From NCBI RefSeq assembly GCF_000179595.2, contig NZ_JH556651.1:118410-182409 (forward strand): DNA of 64,000 nt, written 5' to 3'. Each line of letters opens with the position of its first letter. Position 1 is the stretch's first letter. The translations under genes and the position numbers were made by a program. Of the stretch, positions 1 to 9,268 are shown piece by piece. The notes beneath the pieces are model-generated. The model was not told where the DNA came from. It saw only the letters and a list, made by a program, of their open reading frames with translations, and searched no databases. The DNA comes from Acetivibrio cellulolyticus CD2 (GTDB lineage: Bacteria; Bacillota; Clostridia; Acetivibrionales; Acetivibrionaceae).

Positions 1-671
1 TTAATGATTTATTGCCTGGTGAGGCTGTTGCTTCCGATTTGCCGGTTATGCCGGATACTTGGCTCAATGACACAAAGGTTGTTTACTATAGCGCTGATAA
101 GGAAAAGGCAAAGAAATTGTTGGCGGATAGCGGCTGGAAGGATAATAACGGTGTACTCTACAAGAAAATTAACGGGGTGAACACTTCGCTTAAATTAGAG
201 ATGCTTGTTAACGAGGATAATAAATTGAGACTTAAGGTCGCAGAAGAGATAAAAAATCAGTTAAAGGAAATAGGTATAGAGCTTACAATTAAGGAATTGT
301 CCTGGGAAGACGAGTTCAAAAAGATTGATAAAAAGAAATTTGATATGGTGTTTATTGGCTGTACAATACCATCTACTACGGATTTGTCTTTTATGTATTC
401 ATCTGAAGGAGCAGCGCTGAATATTTCCGGCTATAAGAATGAACAAGTTGATAATTATTTAAAAATGATACTTAAAGAGTCCAACGAGTACAGTAAAAAA
501 GCTTATTTCTTCAACATGAAGGAATTAATCAACCAGGATGTACCATGTCTGGGGTTATACTTTTATAATGATGCCATGATATATAGCAAGAGAATACATG
601 GGGAGTTTTCGCCGTATTTATGGAATCGATATTTCGATGTGACGAGATGGTATATTCCAGTAAACAAATAG
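1..671 (+). CDS. ABC transporter substrate-binding protein, family 5 (C-terminal part)
   Basis: This is the C-terminal 220 or so residues of an extracellular solute-binding protein of the oligopeptide/nickel (SBP_bac_5) family. The reading frame is already open at the window edge, so the start and lipoprotein signal lie upstream. Visible family features are the DTWLND and AKKLLADSGW segments, a KLRLKVAEEIKNQLKEIGI helix and the FDMVF strand, followed by the domain-closing C-terminal lobe. Proteins of this family capture peptides outside the membrane and deliver them to an ABC permease. The ligand cannot be told. The next gene downstream, lspA, would process lipoproteins, but the 150-bp gap gives no sign of an operon. 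Confidence 0.8.
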   Translation, partial: NDLLPGEAVASDLPVMPDTWLNDTKVVYYSADKEKAKKLLADSGWKDNNGVLYKKINGVNTSLKLEMLVNEDNKLRLKVAEEIKNQLKEIGIELTIKELSWEDEFKKIDKKKFDMVFIGCTIPSTTDLSFMYSSEGAALNISGYKNEQVDNYLKMILKESNEYSKKAYFFNMKELINQDVPCLGLYFYNDAMIYSKRIHGEFSPYLWNRYFDVTRWYIPVNK

Positions 672-821
672 ATATGAAAATTTCAAAGAACATAAGCACT
701 GAAATTTTCTAAAATAGATTATATGAAAACTAAAAGTATTTATATATACTTTACAATCATTTGGAAAGTATATATAATCGTAAATATTGTGGAGAGAATT
801 AATGGAAAGGTAATGATAATT

Positions 822-1289
822 ATGATTTGGGCAGCTATAATTATTGCAATAATCGGCTTTGATCAATTTACCAAGTATATGGTTATTAACAGTATAGGTT
901 TTGGTGAAAGGATACCTATAATCGATGGATTTTTCTATTTAGCCCATTGGCAAAATACAGGCGCTGCATGGGGGATTATGCAAAATGGAAAAGTTTTTTT
1001 AATTCCTGTTACAGTAATTGTGTCAATTGCACTGGTATATTTCATGTCTAAGTCAAAAAATAAGATGTTTAAGGCATCAATTTCAATGATATTAGGCGGA
1101 GCATTGGGGAATTTAATAGACAGGGCTTTTAGAAAAGGCGGAGTTGTAGATTTTTTGGATTTCCATTTTGGAACATACAATTTTCCAACTTTTAATGTTG
1201 CAGATTCATTTATAGTTATAGGCACAATACTTTTATCTATTTATATTTTATTTGTTATGAAGGATGAAAAGGTTTTATCTAAGGAATAA
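822..1289 (+). CDS. lspA: Lipoprotein signal peptidase II
   Basis: Membrane aspartyl protease that removes the signal peptide from diacylglyceryl-modified prolipoproteins. About 155 residues, four hydrophobic membrane segments. Conserved blocks are DQFTKY in the first segment, NTGAAWGI after the first loop, [10 protein letters not shown] with one catalytic aspartate, and FNVADS with the second. The frame is open upstream to 723, but the leader reads as non-family sequence. GGAAAGG at 804-810 is 11 bases from the ATG at 822; the in-frame ATG at 813 is only two bases from it. The product then begins MIWAAIIIA, as family members do. Confidence 0.93.
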   Translation: MIWAAIIIAIIGFDQFTKYMVINSIGFGERIPIIDGFFYLAHWQNTGAAWGIMQNGKVFLIPVTVIVSIALVYFMSKSKNKMFKASISMILGGALGNLIDRAFRKGGVVDFLDFHFGTYNFPTFNVADSFIVIGTILLSIYILFVMKDEKVLSKE

Positions 1290-1314
1290 GATTTGTGAGG
1301 AATAAATTAGGAAG

Positions 1315-2241
1315 ATGGGTATAGATATGGAAGAAATAAAGCTGGTATCTGAAGAAAGTGGAGTGAGAATAGATGCCTGGATTTCAAGCAGGCTTAAGGA
1401 GTATTCTCGTTCATACATACAAAAACTTTTAAATGATGGGCATGTTTTGGTAAATGGTTCTTTAGTTAAATCCAATTACAAGATCAAATCAAGTGATGAA
1501 ATAACAGTTCAAATTCCAGAACCTGAAGTACTTGATATAGTACCTGAGAATATTGAAATTCCTGTTCTTTATGAGGATGAACATGTGTTGGTGGTTAATA
1601 AGCCTAAGGGTATGGTAGTTCACCCGGCTGCAGGCAACTACTCAGGTACTTTGGTGAATGCATTGATGGATTACTGCGGAGACAGTTTATCAAGTATAAA
1701 CGGCGTAATAAGGCCAGGTATAGTTCACAGGATTGATAAGGATACTTCAGGGGTGTTGGTGGTTGCAAAGAGCAATGAAGCACACGAAAAACTGTCTTTA
1801 AAACTTAAAGACCATGATATAAACCGGGTTTATGTTGCACTGGTACATGGCATTATAAGGGAAGAGTCAGGAAAGATAGACGCTCCTATAGGAAGACATC
1901 CGGTTGATAGAAAGAAGATGGCCGTAAATACAAATAACGGTAGAAGAGCAGTAACGTATTTTAAGGTACTTGAAAGATTCAAGGATGCTACCTTGGTTGA
2001 GGTAAAGTTAGAAACAGGCAGAACACATCAGATAAGGGTTCATATGTCCTATATAGGCTATCCTATTATTGGGGACACAGTTTACGGAAAGAAAAAGGAT
2101 AAGTATGATATAGGCGGACAAGCGCTCCATGCCAAAACTTTAGGTTTTGTTCATCCTGTGAAAAATGAATACATGGAGTTTGAAGCGGAGCTCCCTGAAT
2201 ACTTTAAAAAATTATTGGAAGAGTTAAGATGGGATAAATAG
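1315..2241 (+). CDS. rluD: 23S rRNA pseudouridine synthase, RluA/RluD family
   Basis: Converts specific uridines of 23S rRNA to pseudouridine. Domain order is an N-terminal S4 RNA-binding domain (about residues 10-75, with YIQKLLNDGHVLVNG), then the catalytic domain. The signature HRIDKDTSGVLVVAK near residue 138 contains the catalytic aspartate, and GRTHQIRVHM near residue 228 is the other family block. Length (308) is normal for RluD-type enzymes. It follows lspA by 25 bp, the usual clostridial order, so the two are probably co-transcribed. The ATG at 1327 is an alternative start; both have poor ribosome binding site spacing. RluD versus a paralogue such as RluC cannot be separated by sequence inspection. 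Confidence 0.88.
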   Translation: MGIDMEEIKLVSEESGVRIDAWISSRLKEYSRSYIQKLLNDGHVLVNGSLVKSNYKIKSSDEITVQIPEPEVLDIVPENIEIPVLYEDEHVLVVNKPKGMVVHPAAGNYSGTLVNALMDYCGDSLSSINGVIRPGIVHRIDKDTSGVLVVAKSNEAHEKLSLKLKDHDINRVYVALVHGIIREESGKIDAPIGRHPVDRKKMAVNTNNGRRAVTYFKVLERFKDATLVEVKLETGRTHQIRVHMSYIGYPIIGDTVYGKKKDKYDIGGQALHAKTLGFVHPVKNEYMEFEAELPEYFKKLLEELRWDK

Positions 2242-2368
2242 CAAGTTAAAATCAAATACCTACTTATAAAATACCTATAAAAATACCTATTTGGCAAGAT
2301 TTATCTTTCCAAGATAGATTTTATGTGCTATAATATGGGCTGTAAATTTAACAATGGGGGGAAAAACG

Positions 2369-2509
2369 ATGAAACATGTTAAGACTATAAATGGTTCAAC
2401 ATTAAAAGACAGTCTTAAAAAAGGCGGTTGCGGCGAATGCCAGACTTCATGCCAGTCAGCTTGCAAAACTTCATGTACTGTTGCTAATCAGAGTTGCGAA
2501 AAGAAATAA
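2369..2509 (+). CDS. scfA: SCIFF peptide (six-cysteine ranthipeptide precursor)
   Basis: A 46-residue ribosomal peptide with exactly six cysteines (positions 21, 24, 28, 32, 36, 43), the defining pattern of the 'six cysteines in forty-five' peptides that are near-universal in Clostridia. The N-terminal half (MKHVKTINGSTLKDSLKKGG) is the conserved leader and the cysteine-rich C-terminus is the core. A GGGGGG ribosome binding site lies 7 bases upstream. The partner radical-SAM enzyme that makes the thioether cross-links is the next gene. Too short for many gene callers. The role of SCIFF in the cell is still poorly known; signalling has been proposed for the family. Confidence 0.96.
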   Translation: MKHVKTINGSTLKDSLKKGGCGECQTSCQSACKTSCTVANQSCEKK

Positions 2510-2547
2510 TACAATAGTTAGGCTGTTAATTAATAGTAATAACAAAG

Positions 2548-2579
2548 AGTGAAAGGAAGGTTAAGCCTTTCACTTTTTA
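2548..2579 (+). terminator. Hairpin between SCIFF precursor and maturase genes
   Basis: AGTGAAAGG (2548-2556) pairs perfectly with CCTTTCACT (2566-2574), followed by TTTTT. It sits between the precursor and maturase genes. A leaky terminator here would give many precursor transcripts per maturase transcript, as expected for a substrate and its enzyme. Termination is inferred from structure only. Confidence 0.75.
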
Positions 2580-2607
2580 GTTATTGTAGTGTTAAGGAGA
2601 TTGATTT

Positions 2608-3954
2608 ATGATCCACAAGTTTTCGTTATTTGGAACAAATATTGTTGTTGATGTGAATAGCGGTTCAGTTCATATCTTTGACGATGTTGCCTATGAGGTC
2701 CTGGATTATTATGAAAATAACTCATCTGAGAGAATCATTGAGCTGCTTTCATCAAAATATAAAAGTGAAGATATCGGTGAAGCGATTAAGGATATAGATA
2801 GTCTTAAGGCAGAAGGAATGCTCTATTCTGAAGATATCTATAAAGATACTGTTTCCTTATGGGATAAAAAGCCGGTTGTAAAAGCACTTTGCCTTCATAT
2901 AAGCCACGATTGTAATCTCAGATGTAAATACTGCTTTGCCTCAACCGGTGATTTTGGTGGACAAAGGTCTATGATGTCTTCGGAAGTGGGAAAGAAGGCT
3001 ATTGATTTTATAATAAAGGAATCGGGCAGCAGAAAGAACCTTGAGGTTGACCTTTTTGGCGGAGAACCCTTAATGAACTTTGAAGTTGTTAAGGAGATTG
3101 TAGCCTATGCAAAATCCAAGGAGAAAGAGGCAGGCAAGAATTTCAGGTTTACATTAACTACAAATGCAATACTTTTGAATGAAGACATCAAAAATTATGT
3201 AAATGAAAATATGCAAAATGTAGTTTTAAGCATTGACGGTCGTAAGGAAGTAAATGATAAAATGAGGTACAGGGTAGACGGTACAGGATGTTACAGTGAT
3301 ATAATGCCTAAAATAAAGGACATGGCGGATTCAAGGGGACAGGATAGGTACTATGTAAGAGGGACATTCACAAGAGAAAACCTTGATTTTTCCAAAGACG
3401 TACTTCATTTGGCTGACGAGGGCTTTAAGCAAATATCAGTTGAGCCTGTAGTTGCAGGAAAGGATTCAGGCTATGATTTGAGGGAAGAAGATCTTCCTAA
3501 GCTCTCTGATGAATATGAGAAGTTAGCTTTAGAGTTCGTTAAGCGCAAGAAAGAAGGAAACGGATTTAACTTCTTTCACTTCATGATAGATCTGTCTCAG
3601 GGGCCATGTATTGCTAAAAGGCTCAGAGGGTGCGGTTCAGGACATGAATATGTTGCAATAACGCCTGAAGGTGATATATACCCATGCCATCAGTTTGTCG
3701 GCAACAGTGAATTTAAAATGGGCAATGTTACAGAAGGCAAACTCAATACTGAGATTCAGGAACATTTTAAGGGATGTAATGTTTATACCAAGGAAGAGTG
3801 CAGCAAATGCTGGGCAAAATTTTACTGCAGCGGAGGCTGTGCAGCAAATGCACATCAGTTCAATAACGACATAAATATTCCTTATAAGGTTGGATGTGAG
3901 CTTGAAAGGAAGAGAGTAGAGTGTGCTCTTTGGATAAAATCTCAAGGGATGTAG
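2608..3954 (+). CDS. scfB: Thioether cross-link-forming SCIFF maturase, radical SAM/SPASM
   Basis: Radical-SAM enzyme that joins SCIFF cysteine sulfurs to carbons of acceptor residues. Length 448. An N-terminal peptide-recognition region (about 1-90) precedes the radical-SAM motif CNLRCKYC near residues 102-109 (CxxxCxxC for the [4Fe-4S] cluster). The SPASM region supplies further cluster ligands: CGSGHEY, YPCHQF, CSKCWAKFYCSGGC. Start ATG has AAGGAG upstream. It directly follows its peptide substrate across a hairpin. The identification rests on both the family motifs and this pairing. Confidence 0.95.
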   Translation: MIHKFSLFGTNIVVDVNSGSVHIFDDVAYEVLDYYENNSSERIIELLSSKYKSEDIGEAIKDIDSLKAEGMLYSEDIYKDTVSLWDKKPVVKALCLHISHDCNLRCKYCFASTGDFGGQRSMMSSEVGKKAIDFIIKESGSRKNLEVDLFGGEPLMNFEVVKEIVAYAKSKEKEAGKNFRFTLTTNAILLNEDIKNYVNENMQNVVLSIDGRKEVNDKMRYRVDGTGCYSDIMPKIKDMADSRGQDRYYVRGTFTRENLDFSKDVLHLADEGFKQISVEPVVAGKDSGYDLREEDLPKLSDEYEKLALEFVKRKKEGNGFNFFHFMIDLSQGPCIAKRLRGCGSGHEYVAITPEGDIYPCHQFVGNSEFKMGNVTEGKLNTEIQEHFKGCNVYTKEECSKCWAKFYCSGGCAANAHQFNNDINIPYKVGCELERKRVECALWIKSQGM

Positions 3955-4002
3955 GAAACAGTATAACCTTTTGACAATACTATTTATGGGAAGGATGGTT
4001 AT

Positions 4003-4668
4003 ATGGGCATTATCACTTTGGAGGATTTGAAAAACAACGAGGAAGTTAAGACTCTATTTGAAATAGCGGACAAGCAGCTTGCCGAATTAGGCTATACAGA
4101 ACATTCTTTCAGGCATGTAGGACTGGTGTCGAAGGTCGCAGGTGACATAATGGAGACATTGGGGTTTGGAGAGCGTGAAATAGAGCTTACACGAATGGCC
4201 GGATATCTCCATGACATAGGTAATTCGGTAAATAGAGTTGACCATGCCCACTCAGGTGCAATTTTAGCTTATCAGATACTTACGAAGATTGGAATGGGAA
4301 GTAAGGAAGCAGCAGAAATTATGCTTGCAATAGGTCATCATGATGAAGGCAGCGGAGGTGCAGTAAGTGCAATTTCAGCAGCATTGATACTTGCAGATAA
4401 ATCTGATGTTCACCGTACGAGGGTAAGAAATACTGATATAGCTACATTTGATATTCATGACAGGGTGAATTACGCTGTTGACAGCTCAAAGATTTATGTG
4501 GACAAGGATAAGAAGATTGCAGTCCTCGAACTCCATATAGATACCGATATCTGCCCTGTAATGGACTACTTTGAGATATTTCTGATAAGAATGACAATGA
4601 ATAGAAGAGCTGCAGAGTTTTTGGGTCTTAAGTTTCAACTTATTATAAATGGTACTCATTTACTATAA
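4003..4668 (+). CDS. HD-domain phosphohydrolase
   Basis: 221-residue metal-dependent phosphohydrolase of the HD superfamily. Visible ligands are H38 in SFRHV, the HD pair in YLHDIGN (70-71), H112-H113 in GHHDE, and D132 in ILADKSD. It is a single-domain protein with no sensor or output domain. The substrate is unknown; nucleotides or cyclic nucleotides are typical of the superfamily. It lies 48 bp after the SCIFF maturase on the same strand, a neighbourhood often seen in clostridial genomes, so co-transcription is possible. A GGAAGG ribosome binding site supports the ATG. Confidence 0.85.
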   Translation: MGIITLEDLKNNEEVKTLFEIADKQLAELGYTEHSFRHVGLVSKVAGDIMETLGFGEREIELTRMAGYLHDIGNSVNRVDHAHSGAILAYQILTKIGMGSKEAAEIMLAIGHHDEGSGGAVSAISAALILADKSDVHRTRVRNTDIATFDIHDRVNYAVDSSKIYVDKDKKIAVLELHIDTDICPVMDYFEIFLIRMTMNRRAAEFLGLKFQLIINGTHLL

Positions 4669-4705
4669 GAACCTAAAAATAACATACTAGAGTAGTTGAT
4701 TTTTA

Positions 4706-4734
4706 TTGACGTGCAAATTTTATAGATATATAAT
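4706..4734 (+). promoter_or_regulatory. Sigma-A-type promoter for secD-secF
   Basis: TTGACG at 4706-4711 and TATAAT at 4729-4734, with exactly 17 bases between them. The secD start codon is 40 bases downstream. The match to the housekeeping consensus is close. Confidence 0.8.
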
Positions 4735-4773
4735 ATTTTCATGTGGACAAGATGAAAAGGGGGAATTATACAG

Positions 4774-6126
4774 ATGAAAGGCAACTACGGAATAAAGTCC
4801 ATTGTGCTAATTATCATTATAGGTTTATTGACCTATATTGCAATTGCAGGGCTCACAATTCCAGGGACAGGAGTTAATATTGAGAATGTAGAAGAAAGCA
4901 TCAGGTATGGTATAGATATCAGAGGAGGCGTCCGGGCAGTATTAACAGCTCCGGAAGGTGTAAATCCTACTGATGATCAGATGGAATCTGCAAGGCAGAT
5001 AATCGAAAACAGGTTGAATTATAAGAAAATCTACGATAAAACACTTTTATTGGAAAAGGCGAATAAGAGAATTATACTTGAAATTCCTTATCAGGCAGGA
5101 CAATCGATAGATCAGGATCCAAGAAAAGCAATAAATGAAATAGGTATGACAGCGTTGCTTACATTCAGGGAAGTAGACAAGACACAGATTAATAAAGAAA
5201 CTGGCGATTACCTTCCTTTAGATGGTGATAAGATCATACTTAAGGGAGCGGATATAAAAAAAGCGACACCTGAGGCTAATGCCAATACTGGTGAGGTATA
5301 TGTAGCCCTGACTTTAAGCGATGAAGGTGCAAAGAAGTTTGAAGCGGCTACAGCAAGACTCGTTGGTCAGCCATTAGCTATATTTATGGATGAACAAATG
5401 ATCCAAGCTCCGACTGTTGACGAGAAGATATCTGGAAACAGTGCAATAATTAGAATGGGTAAAGCAGGTGGTAAGGATTCAGATGCACTTACAAAGGAAG
5501 CAACTGATCTTGCCAATACAATAAATGCCGGTGCACTTCCGTTCAAGCTTGTATCAGAAGATTTAAATTCTATAAGTCCTACACTTGGTAAGAGTGCGCT
5601 TAATGTAATTTTGCTTGCAGGTTTGGTTTCAATGATTCTGGTTGGTCTGTTCATGCTTATACGCTATAGACTCCCTGGAATTGTAGCAGTTTTAGCTCTT
5701 TTATTCTCGATTGTAGCACAGATAATGATTATATCATATTCGCATATGTCACTGACATTACCAGGTATTGCAGGTATTATCCTGACGATAGGTATGAGTC
5801 TTGACGGAAATGTTATAATATATGAAAGAATCAAAGAGGAAATAAGAGCTGGTAAGACCATACAGGCTGCTATTGAAGTAGGATTTAAGAGAGCATTTAC
5901 AGCTATATTTGATGGTAATATTACTATATTGATTGCGGCCGTTGTACTTTATACTTTGGGTTCTGGAGCAATACAATCATTCGCCTTTACTTTGGCTCTT
6001 GGAGTATTGTTAAACTTTGTAACCTGCGTATCCATGTCAAGGACTATGCTTCAAGCTGTGGCAGGTTTCAAATTTGCTAAGAGTAAATGGTTATATGGAG
6101 TGAAGGGAGGCAAATCAAATGTTTGA
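4774..6126 (+). CDS. secD: Protein translocase subunit SecD
   Basis: With SecF forms the membrane complex that uses proton motive force to complete Sec-dependent protein export. 450 residues: one N-terminal membrane segment (about 8-28), the GIDIRGGVRAVL block, a large extracytoplasmic P1 region, and five further membrane segments in the last 180 residues. The conserved D4 block appears as GMSLDGNVIIYERIKEE. It is shorter than the E. coli protein, as usual for Firmicutes that keep separate SecD and SecF. A GGGGG ribosome binding site supports the start. The stop overlaps the secF start by 8 bp. Confidence 0.95.
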   Translation: MKGNYGIKSIVLIIIIGLLTYIAIAGLTIPGTGVNIENVEESIRYGIDIRGGVRAVLTAPEGVNPTDDQMESARQIIENRLNYKKIYDKTLLLEKANKRIILEIPYQAGQSIDQDPRKAINEIGMTALLTFREVDKTQINKETGDYLPLDGDKIILKGADIKKATPEANANTGEVYVALTLSDEGAKKFEAATARLVGQPLAIFMDEQMIQAPTVDEKISGNSAIIRMGKAGGKDSDALTKEATDLANTINAGALPFKLVSEDLNSISPTLGKSALNVILLAGLVSMILVGLFMLIRYRLPGIVAVLALLFSIVAQIMIISYSHMSLTLPGIAGIILTIGMSLDGNVIIYERIKEEIRAGKTIQAAIEVGFKRAFTAIFDGNITILIAAVVLYTLGSGAIQSFAFTLALGVLLNFVTCVSMSRTMLQAVAGFKFAKSKWLYGVKGGKSNV

Positions 6127-7075
6127 TTTTATTGCCAATAAAAAATATTTCTTTTGTTTTTCAGGATTAATCTTCCTAGTAGGTATAATAGCTTTAATAA
6201 TTCATGGTGGTTTTAATCTTGATATTCAGTTTCAGGGCGGTACAATACTTGAAATTCAAATGGCTGACTCAAATTTTGATATAGCAAAAGCTGCTGATGT
6301 TGCAAAAACTGCTACAGGCAAGGTTGTATCAGCTCAGCACTCCTATACATTAGATGCAAGCAACAAAAATACAAGAATTGACCTTCTTGTTCTGAGTGTT
6401 TCATCTAAGGATAAGCTTTCTGATGGAGAGCGTGATGAGCTTGTTAATGCCATTAGCAAGGAGTTTAAAGTTAAGGAAGGCGCTCGGATAGAAGAAAGAT
6501 CCGTTGGAGCTTCAATGAGTAAAGAACTTGCTGGCAAAAGTATGTGGGCTGTTATACTTGCATGTATTTTGATGCTGATTTATGTATGGATTAGATTCAA
6601 TGCAATGAATGGTCTTCTTGCCGGATTTGCTTCTATAGTTGCTTTAGTTCATGACGTTGGAGTTATGCTTACTCTATATGCCGTATTGGATATTCCGTGT
6701 AACGAATCATTTATAGCAGCAATTTTGACTATACTCGGTTATTCTTTGAATGATACTATTGTTATTTTCGATAGAATAAGAGAAAACAGTTCTCTCCTCA
6801 GGAAGGAAAGTCTTGCTTCTCTTACAAACAAGAGTATCTGGCAGACAATGAGCCGTACTTTATGTACTGCCGCAACTACTGGTATGTGTGTTATAATAAT
6901 ATTTATTTTTGCTTGGTACAATAAGATAGATTCTATAATGGAATTTATATTACCTCTTTTAGTTGGTATGATAAGCGGTGTATACTCAACTATATTTATT
7001 GCAAGTCCTGTATGGGTAATGTGTAAGGAATGGCAAGCAAAGAGAAAACTTGCTGCAAAACCTGCAAAAGCTTAA
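6119..7075 (+). CDS. secF: Protein translocase subunit SecF
   Basis: Partner of SecD in late-stage protein translocation. 318 residues with an N-terminal membrane segment, the GFNLDIQFQGGT block, and five C-terminal membrane segments. The diagnostic TILGYSLNDTIVIFDRIREN sits in the fourth transmembrane region. The start codon lies inside the last codons of secD (8-bp overlap), so translation is probably coupled. A terminator follows at once. Confidence 0.95.
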   Translation: MFDFIANKKYFFCFSGLIFLVGIIALIIHGGFNLDIQFQGGTILEIQMADSNFDIAKAADVAKTATGKVVSAQHSYTLDASNKNTRIDLLVLSVSSKDKLSDGERDELVNAISKEFKVKEGARIEERSVGASMSKELAGKSMWAVILACILMLIYVWIRFNAMNGLLAGFASIVALVHDVGVMLTLYAVLDIPCNESFIAAILTILGYSLNDTIVIFDRIRENSSLLRKESLASLTNKSIWQTMSRTLCTAATTGMCVIIIFIFAWYNKIDSIMEFILPLLVGMISGVYSTIFIASPVWVMCKEWQAKRKLAAKPAKA

Positions 7076-7091
7076 AAGAATTGTTAATGAG

Positions 7092-7125
7092 AAACTCGGG
7101 GGCATTTAGTCCTCGAGTTTTTTTG
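7092..7125 (+). terminator. Rho-independent terminator after secF
   Basis: AACTCGGGG pairs with CCTCGAGTT (one G-T pair) around CATTTAGT, followed by a run of T. It sits 17 bp after the secF stop. A second hairpin (TTGATG...CATCAA with AAGAAAG/CTTTCTT inside) follows directly at 7123-7158. Confidence 0.8.
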
Positions 7126-7289
7126 ATGTTAAGAAAGTGTATTTCTTTCTTGCATCAAAAAGTCTACCGAAGGGCCGTTTGCGGCAGAGGAATACCCCTG
7201 GCTATAATATTTATAATTATACTGGTTGATTTTTTCTTTTTTTTGTGGTACTATTTTTTCATAATCTGGCAGTATCATTTATGAACTGC

Positions 7290-7430
7290 ACAGAAGTGGA
7301 AACTACTAATTTAATTGCTATTAACACTGCTTTGATCCTAATTGGACAGGGACAGGATTGATTAATTTAAGGGCTTTCAATATTTATATTGATTGATTAA
7401 AGTCAGTTCTTGTCGAACTGGCTTTTATTG
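7290..7430 (+). promoter_or_regulatory. Candidate structured leader RNA upstream of panB
   Basis: The 350-bp space before panB contains no good reading frame. It ends in a terminator-like hairpin: AGTCAGTTC (7401-7409) pairs with GAACTGGCT (7415-7423), then TTTT. Upstream lies a possible ATCCT...AGGAT helix. The 'pan' RNA motif is known upstream of panB operons in Firmicutes, and this position would suit it. I cannot match its consensus by eye. Only the terminator hairpin is directly visible; the regulatory role is inference. Confidence 0.35.
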
Positions 7431-7510
7431 TTATATTGGGATCTGAAGTATTGTAAAATAATAGAGGATATGCAAGTTTAGACAGATTATGATGGGGGAG
7501 TGATGATGTG

Positions 7511-8356
7511 ATGAAGGATAAGTTTACTGTTTCAAACTTTCAGGATTGCAAAAGAAATGGGAAAAAGATTACGATGCTTACAGCATATGATTACCCGACA
7601 GCAAAAATAATGGACGAATCTGGTATTGATGCAATTCTTGTTGGGGACTCGCTCGGTATGGTTGTTTTGGGATATGAAGATACTACAAGAGTTACTATGG
7701 ATGACATGGTTCACCATACAAAGGCTGTTGTTAGAGGAACTAAAAAAGCTATGGTTGTTACAGACTTGCCTTTTTTATCTTATCATAAGGGCATTTATGA
7801 AAGTGTAAGCAATGCAGGAAGGCTTGTTTGTGAAGGTGGATGTAAAGCAGTTAAGCTTGAGGGCGGCGAAGATGTTATAGAAGATGTGAAAGCAATAACT
7901 CGCGCAGGAATACCCGTTATGGGACACCTCGGCTATACTCCACAGTCAGTAAATATTTTTGGTGGGCATAAGGCGCAGGGCAAAACTATAGAAACTGCGA
8001 AGAAGATATATAAGGATGCTCTAATGCTTCAAGATGCCGGAGCATTTGCCGTTGTACTTGAATGCGTTCCGCATAAGGTAGCAAAATACATTTCTAGTAA
8101 GCTGGATATACCGGCAATAGGGATAGGGTCGGGTGCAATGTGTGATGGACAGGTGCTTGTAGTACATGATATTATTGGAATGTTCAGGGAGTTTACTCCT
8201 AAGCATACAAAGAAATATGTTGATATGGGTAATGCCCTGGAAAACTCCGTTAGAAGCTATGTAAGTGATGTTGTGGAAGGTAGTTTCCCAACAGAAAAGA
8301 ATTCATTTACTGTTGAAGATGAAGTAATTGACGCTTTAGACAAGCTTGGATTATAG
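7511..8356 (+). CDS. panB: 3-methyl-2-oxobutanoate hydroxymethyltransferase
   Basis: First enzyme of pantothenate synthesis: adds a hydroxymethyl group from methylene-tetrahydrofolate to alpha-ketoisovalerate to give ketopantoate. 281 residues in a TIM-barrel fold. Family blocks are MLTAYDYPTAKIMD, the metal-binding VGDSLGMV, KLEGG, MGHLGYTPQ and GIGSG. GGGGGAG at 7494-7500 suits the ATG at 7511 (10 bases); the GTG at 7508 is also possible. First gene of the panBCD operon. Confidence 0.96.
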   Translation: MKDKFTVSNFQDCKRNGKKITMLTAYDYPTAKIMDESGIDAILVGDSLGMVVLGYEDTTRVTMDDMVHHTKAVVRGTKKAMVVTDLPFLSYHKGIYESVSNAGRLVCEGGCKAVKLEGGEDVIEDVKAITRAGIPVMGHLGYTPQSVNIFGGHKAQGKTIETAKKIYKDALMLQDAGAFAVVLECVPHKVAKYISSKLDIPAIGIGSGAMCDGQVLVVHDIIGMFREFTPKHTKKYVDMGNALENSVRSYVSDVVEGSFPTEKNSFTVEDEVIDALDKLGL

Positions 8357-8420
8357 TTGATAAATGTTTGGAACTATACAATATTAAAGTATGGGGACAT
8401 TAGAGAGGGAGTAATAATAT

Positions 8421-9266
8421 ATGAGAGTAATTGAGACAATCAACGACTTGAAAGCAGTTAATAGGTCAAATAAAAGTTTGGGAAAAACAGTTGGTTTTGT
8501 TCCAACTATGGGGTATTTGCATGAAGGTCATTTGTCGCTTGTAAGGAGGTCAGTACATGATAATGACTTTACTGTGATGAGTATTTTCGTTAATCCGACT
8601 CAGTTTGGACCAAATGAGGATTTTGAGAAGTATCCAAGGGATATGGAAAGGGATTTACGGTTGGCAGAGTCAGCAGGTGTCGATGTTGTATTTGCACCAA
8701 GCGTAGAAGAAATGTATCCGGCTAAATACAAGACATATGTTGATGTAGAAGATATAACCAATGTACTTTGTGGACTGTCGAGACCGGGACATTTTAAAGG
8801 CGTTACTACGGTTGTGAGTAAACTATTCAATATTGTGGAACCTAATAAGGCGTATTTTGGTCAAAAGGATGCCCAACAGGTTATTGTGATTAAGAAGATG
8901 GTAAGAGACCTAAATATGAACCTTGAAATCATTGCATGTCCTATAGTTCGTGAATCAGATGGTCTGGCGATGAGTTCTAGAAATGTTTATTTAAGCAATG
9001 AAGAAAGAGCAGCAGCACTTATTCTTTCCAAATCATTGTCTGAGACTGAAGTGCTGATAAAGCAGGGCGAAAAAAATAGAGAAAAGATTGTTGAATATAT
9101 AAAAGACAGAATAAAATCGGAAAAGCTTGCAGACATTGACTATATTGAGGTTGTGAGCACTGATGGGTTGGGTCAAGTAGAAAAACTAGAAGGAACCATA
9201 TTAATAGCTTTAGCCGTTAGATTCGGGAAAACAAGGCTTATAGATAATATCATAGTGGAGGTCTGA
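8421..9266 (+). CDS. panC: Pantothenate synthetase (pantoate-beta-alanine ligase)
   Basis: Condenses pantoate and beta-alanine with ATP to give pantothenate. 281 residues. The nucleotidyltransferase HxGH motif is visible in [14 protein letters not shown] near residue 34, and the KMSKS-like loop as AMSSRN. Other conserved blocks are [13 protein letters not shown] and [16 protein letters not shown] precedes the start. It ends 2 bp before panD, so translation is likely coupled. Confidence 0.96.
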   Translation: MRVIETINDLKAVNRSNKSLGKTVGFVPTMGYLHEGHLSLVRRSVHDNDFTVMSIFVNPTQFGPNEDFEKYPRDMERDLRLAESAGVDVVFAPSVEEMYPAKYKTYVDVEDITNVLCGLSRPGHFKGVTTVVSKLFNIVEPNKAYFGQKDAQQVIVIKKMVRDLNMNLEIIACPIVRESDGLAMSSRNVYLSNEERAAALILSKSLSETEVLIKQGEKNREKIVEYIKDRIKSEKLADIDYIEVVSTDGLGQVEKLEGTILIALAVRFGKTRLIDNIIVEV

Positions 9267-9268
9267 TT

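Noticed and set aside
7030..7284. 84-codon frame overlapping the end of secF
   Set aside because: Out of frame with secF, passes through the secF terminator, and its Phe-rich tail reflects T-rich intergenic DNA.
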